A DNA stretch of 7,322 nucleotides, from contig JADFXO010000194.1 of the NCBI GenBank assembly GCA_015233485.1, forward strand, positions 1 to 7,322, given 5' to 3'. Made by a program: the position numbers and the translations under genes. Below, in pieces: positions 5,138-7,322 of this stretch. Source of the stretch: Nitrospirota bacterium (GTDB taxonomy: Bacteria; Nitrospirota; Thermodesulfovibrionia; Thermodesulfovibrionales; Magnetobacteriaceae). The notes beneath the pieces were generated by a model that made no database searches, was not told the origin of the DNA, and worked only from the letters and a program-made list of their open reading frames with translations. The stretch's first letter is position 1. Each line of letters opens with the position of its first letter.

Positions 5138-5646
5138 CCGACTTTGTTTTAACGCCCCCCTCTCCCATTTCAACCGAACATGTCCTTGACGGTTTTGACT
5201 GCGGAGAGTTGTCACTGAATGAGTGGCTGAAAAGGCGGGCGCTCAAGAATCATGCTTTAGGAGTCTCACGCTGCTTTGTCATTTGCCACGATGTTGATGT
5301 TATCGGCTATTACAGCTTGTCGGCAGGTGCGATCAGGCATGAGTTGGTCGCTAAAGCCATGCGACGCAACACACCCGATCCCCTGCCTGTGTTGTTGCTT
5401 GGCCGGTTAGCGATTGACTGGCGTTATCACAATCGTGGACTTGGCCGCGCTTTGCTACGAGATGCTATGATCCGCGCCGTTACTGTCTCTGGCGACGCTG
5501 GTATATTCGCGCTCATGGTTCATGCGTTGTCGGAACAGGCCAAGCGTTTTTATCTATCGCGCGGATTCGTAGAGTCGCCGCTGCAACCGATGACGCTTAT
5601 AATGACTTTAGCAACCGTGCGCTCCATTCTGGCCGAACCGAACTAA
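5134..5646 (+). CDS. tacT: GNAT-family acetyltransferase toxin, TacT type (plus-strand copy)
   Basis: A 170-aa TacT-like toxin that should acetylate aminoacyl-tRNA. Motifs: FDCGELSLNEWL (residues 21-32), the family's F-x-C-G segment; VIGYYSLSAGAI (56-67); LLGRLAIDWRYHNRGLGRAL (split: LLGRLAID 88-95, HNRGLG 99-104), the acetyl-CoA loop; and SEQAKRFYLSRGF (133-145), with Y140 as likely catalytic Tyr. The first loop residue is His where Gln or Arg is usual (the minus-strand copy has Gln). The start overlaps the antitoxin stop (ATGA). Directly after its TAA comes the ATG of a decayed recombinase, with no spacer. Identification is firm; the tRNA target is unknown. Confidence 0.9.
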   Translation: MTDFVLTPPSPISTEHVLDGFDCGELSLNEWLKRRALKNHALGVSRCFVICHDVDVIGYYSLSAGAIRHELVAKAMRRNTPDPLPVLLLGRLAIDWRYHNRGLGRALLRDAMIRAVTVSGDAGIFALMVHALSEQAKRFYLSRGFVESPLQPMTLIMTLATVRSILAEPN

Positions 5647-5827
5647 ATGACCGAGCGCAAGCACCTGACTGGCCTTGAGGTCGAAAAGCTGTTATCGGCC
5701 ATCAAGGGTAGCCGGAACTAAGCCCGCGACCGTTGCCTTTTACTGCTCATGTACCTGCATGGGTTACGAGTGTCGGAAGCCTGCAACCTTGAGCTTTCAC
5801 AGGTAGACATGGAAAGCCGTGTGCTGC
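5647..5827 (+). pseudogene. Remnant of a FimB-like tyrosine recombinase (5' 181 bp only)
   Basis: These 181 bases align without gaps to 6506-6686, with about 23 differences by hand count (roughly 87% identity). The reading frame gives MTERKHLTGLEVEKLLSAIKG, a TAA at codon 25 where the other copy has GAA, then LLLLMYLHGLRVSEACNLEL with the first catalytic Arg. Homology stops abruptly at 5827, just before a small hairpin and the parDE promoter, so the catalytic C-terminus is absent. It abuts the tacT stop. This is a dead copy, either left by insertion of the parDE unit or by recombination between recombinase genes. Confidence 0.88.
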
Positions 5828-5849
5828 GCCGTTAGGTACGGCTTTGTTT
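5828..5849 (+). terminator. Small hairpin with T-rich tail at the parDE boundary
   Basis: GCCGT (5828-5832) and ACGGC (5838-5842) form a perfect 5-bp stem with a 5-base loop, followed by TTTGTTT. It fits a weak intrinsic terminator for transcripts coming from tacAT, and it begins exactly where the recombinase similarity ends. Confidence 0.45.
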
Positions 5850-5872
5850 AGCTCTGTCCGTTATGGTAGGAT
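5844..5872 (+). promoter_or_regulatory. Possible parDE promoter
   Basis: TTGTTT (5844-5849), 17 bases, TAGGAT (5867-5872). Both boxes are partial matches. It lies about 30 bases upstream of the chosen parD start. No clear operator repeat is visible. Confidence 0.4.
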
Positions 5873-5903
5873 AGTGTATTCTCATGCGAAAGGAGATACC
5901 ATT

Positions 5904-6137
5904 ATGAAAGTTGAACTAACCCCCGATGCCGCCCATTGGGTAGAGACCGAGCTTGCTGCTGGAAATTTTCCAACAGCGGAGGATGCCGTTCGCTACGCGA
6001 TTAACAATGCTAAAATAGCCAAAATCCGAGCCGAGCTGGAAGCTGCCGAAGCGGAAGGAGGCAGCTTTACGTCAGACGAGGTAAGACGTTTTGTGCGCGA
6101 GCAGCTTGACCGAGCTGCGCTATCAAACGTCCAATAG
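5904..6137 (+). CDS. parD: ParD-like antitoxin
   Basis: A 77-aa antitoxin resembling the ParD/CopG ribbon-helix-helix group: MKVELTPDAAHWVETELAAG (residues 1-20), then NFPTAEDAVRYAIN, the typical F-x-T/S-A-E-D/E-x-V-R segment, and a charged helical C-terminus (RAELEAAEAEGGSFTSDEVRRFV region) that would wrap around the toxin. The frame is open from 5844, but AGGAG at 5891-5895 is eight bases before the ATG at 5904, and the upstream extension has no family similarity, so I chose 5904. Its TAG is followed at once by the toxin ATG. It should neutralise the downstream ParE and autoregulate the pair. Confidence 0.85.
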   Translation: MKVELTPDAAHWVETELAAGNFPTAEDAVRYAINNAKIAKIRAELEAAEAEGGSFTSDEVRRFVREQLDRAALSNVQ

Positions 6138-6476
6138 ATGCCGCGTCTTGTTTATACGGCAGCGGCCCGGCGCGACGTGTTTGATATAGCTACCTATATC
6201 GAGAGCGAGAGTGCCAGCCGTGCCGTTGCCGAAAGATTTATAGACAGGCTTACCGATTATTGCGAACAAATAGCAAGATTGTCGGGTCTGATAGGCCGGG
6301 CACGGCCAGAGTATGGACACAATTACCGCAGTGTTACCTTTGGCAGTTATGTGATTTTCTTTCGTTATGCCGATGAAGACGGGCTACGCAGCCACTTGTA
6401 TGTTGTTCATGTCGTGCATGGTGCGCGTGATATGGATGCGTATTTTATCAAGTATGGAGACGAATCCGGCGCTTGA
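6138..6476 (+). CDS. parE: ParE/RelE-superfamily toxin
   Basis: A 112-aa protein of the plasmid-stabilisation (ParE/RelE) superfamily. The pattern is the usual YTAAARRDVFDIATYI (residues 6-21), AERFIDRLTDYCEQIARL (31-48), IGRARPEY (52-59), RSVTFGSYVIFFRY (64-77) and LYVVHVVHGARDMDAYF (87-103), that is, the R-x-x-x-x-x-Y-x-I-x-Y-R and V-x-H-x-x-R-D blocks. ParE toxins poison DNA gyrase; RelE relatives cut mRNA on the ribosome. The residues favour the ParE-like branch, but this is not certain. The start is immediately after the antitoxin stop with no gap. The recombinase gene follows 29 bases later. Confidence 0.88.
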   Translation: MPRLVYTAAARRDVFDIATYIESESASRAVAERFIDRLTDYCEQIARLSGLIGRARPEYGHNYRSVTFGSYVIFFRYADEDGLRSHLYVVHVVHGARDMDAYFIKYGDESGA

Positions 6477-6505
6477 CCTTAATGCCAGTCGAGAATGGTT
6501 AGGAA

Positions 6506-7053
6506 ATGACCGAGCGCAAGCACCTGACCAGCCTTGAGGTTGAGAAACTGTTGTCGGCCACCAAGGACAGCCGGAACGAAGCCCGCGACCGGTGCCTTTT
6601 ACTTCTCATGTACCGGCACGGCCTACGCGTGTCGGAAGCCTGTAATCTTGAACTTTCACAGGTGGACACGGAAAGCCGCGTGCTGCACATAGCGCGTCTT
6701 AAAAAAGGGCTTTCTACGGCGCACCCGTTACGATCCGACGAGGTGCGAGCTATCAAGGCGTGGCTTGCAATCCGCGCGAAGATGAAGCCGGACACGGACG
6801 CCTTTTTTATCAGCGAGCGGCGCAGCCCATTAAGCCGCAAGACCGCGTGGCTGATCATCCGTTCGCATGGCGAGCGAGCCTGGCTTTCCTTGCCCGCCCA
6901 TCCGCACATGCTACGTCATGCGTGCGGTTTTGCCCTGCCGATCAGGGAGCGGACACGCGCTTGATACAGGACTATTTAGGCCACCGAAACATACAGCACA
7001 CCGTCATCTACACGGCGACCAATCCGGCGAGGTTTGAAAAGTTGTGGAGGTGA
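6506..7053 (+). pseudogene. FimB-like short tyrosine recombinase, broken by one frameshift
   Basis: Reads as about 181 aa, the size of FimB/FimE-type recombinases that lack a core-binding domain. Visible catalytic set: R41 in HGLRVSE, K66/K67 in RLKKGLSTAHPL, HMLRH (H134, R137), then after the frame change LGHRN and the nucleophile Tyr in HTVIYT near residue 169. RLIQDYLGHRNI is close to the FimB sequence as I remember it. The frame breaks in GFAL: the second frame resumes ADQGADTRLIQ. Loss of one G near 6935 (CTGGCC to CTGCC) explains it. Without the fix the product ends at 6964 without His and Tyr and would be inactive. It follows parE by 29 bases; AGGAA before the ATG is a weak ribosome site. 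Confidence 0.85.
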
Positions 7054-7068
7054 AAGGGGTTGTTGGAT

Positions 7069-7322
7069 TTAACCTGAATTACCTTTAAGCCGACGCGATA
7101 CAATGTCTGCAACAACACTTTGATATTCCAGCAAGAGCTTATCTTTATCATGGTCTTCTAATGTTATCCCACCCTTCTTTGGTGAGAAGAGCTTGCATAT
7201 ATAGCACGTTTCGATTGGGTTAAATACAATATCCACAGTGCCTGAACCATCCTGATATATCACTATGCTCTATAAATTCACACGCTTCCTTAATAGCATT
7301 GTCCAACTCATCACGAGTTTTT
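7069..7322 (-). pseudogene. Partial AT-rich gene of unknown function, frame-split, running off the right edge
   Basis: On the minus strand one frame enters from the window edge (KTRDELDNAIKEACEFIEHSD, stop at 7222-7220), and a second, from about 7263 to a TAA at 7071-7069, gives IYQDGSGTVDIVFNPIETCY, then ICKLFSPKKGGITL and a charged helical end (DKLLLEYQSVVADIVSRRL). They join naturally at the TA-rich bases 7252-7260, where gain or loss of a TA unit would shift the frame, giving an uninterrupted helix followed by a beta hairpin. I do not recognise the family. Codon use is AT-rich like the left flank. Its stop lies only 15 bases from the recombinase stop on the other strand. The upstream part is outside the window. 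Confidence 0.55.
7200..7217 (-). repeat. 18-bp sequence repeated inverted at 104-121
   Basis: Second copy of the 18-bp repeat, on the minus strand inside the right-edge gene. Similarity stops sharply on both sides. Confidence 0.6.

Noticed and set aside
5844..5903. Longer parD start at 5844
   Set aside because: It lies within the hairpin and promoter candidates and has no ribosome site; AGGAG at 5891-5895 fits the ATG at 5904.

Overview
The window is a mosaic. Two AT-rich flanks (about 1-1640 and 7069-7322) surround a visibly more GC-balanced block (about 1920-7053) made almost entirely of toxin-antitoxin (TA) type gene pairs plus copies of a short tyrosine recombinase. The promoters look sigma70-like (TTGACA-17-TATAAT types), several starts have AGGAGG-type ribosome sites, and the families present (TacAT, DUF3018-type MazE, FimB-like recombinase) are commonest in Proteobacteria. 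A proteobacterial chromosome or large mobile element is therefore the best guess, but no gene fixes the species.

Left flank, + strand: a 99-aa protein of unknown function (67-366); a gene for a protein with two membrane segments followed by a GAF-like domain, split into two frames at an A6 run just before a stop (411-1297); and a 116-aa protein with a duplicated AEANLRRL motif (1290-1640). The overlap and tight spacing suggest one operon. I do not recognise it as a named system. A roughly 300-bp gene-free stretch with several inverted repeats follows (1641-1941).

TA array: on the minus strand, reading right to left, are a tacA/tacT pair (4565-3746), a mazE/mazF pair (3627-3077) and a nucleotidyltransferase of AbiEii type with a 72-aa downstream partner (2981-1942). 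Diverging from the first of these, on the plus strand, are a second tacA/tacT pair (4859-5646), a decayed recombinase fragment (5647-5827), a parD/parE pair (5904-6476) and a near-complete FimB-like recombinase broken by one frameshift (6506-7053). All five pairs are tightly coupled, with overlaps of 4 bases or gaps of 0-1 base. Four have a recognisable promoter in front, and three of these have an inverted-repeat operator candidate. The two minus-strand acetyltransferase and mazEF modules share a 46-bp upstream element including the -35 box, which suggests modules assembled from a common cassette-like unit.

Right flank: an AT-rich minus-strand gene runs off the window edge and is also split by a frameshift.

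The likely sense of the block is a poly-addiction island: RNA cleavage (MazF), acetylation of charged tRNA (two TacT), gyrase or translation poisoning (ParE/RelE fold) and nucleotide transfer (AbiEii type). It was apparently assembled with help from a short FimB-like recombinase that is now broken. The least described parts are the 2TM-GAF operon, the toxin-first nucleotidyltransferase pair with an apparently leaderless transcript, and the recombinase-flanked parDE unit.
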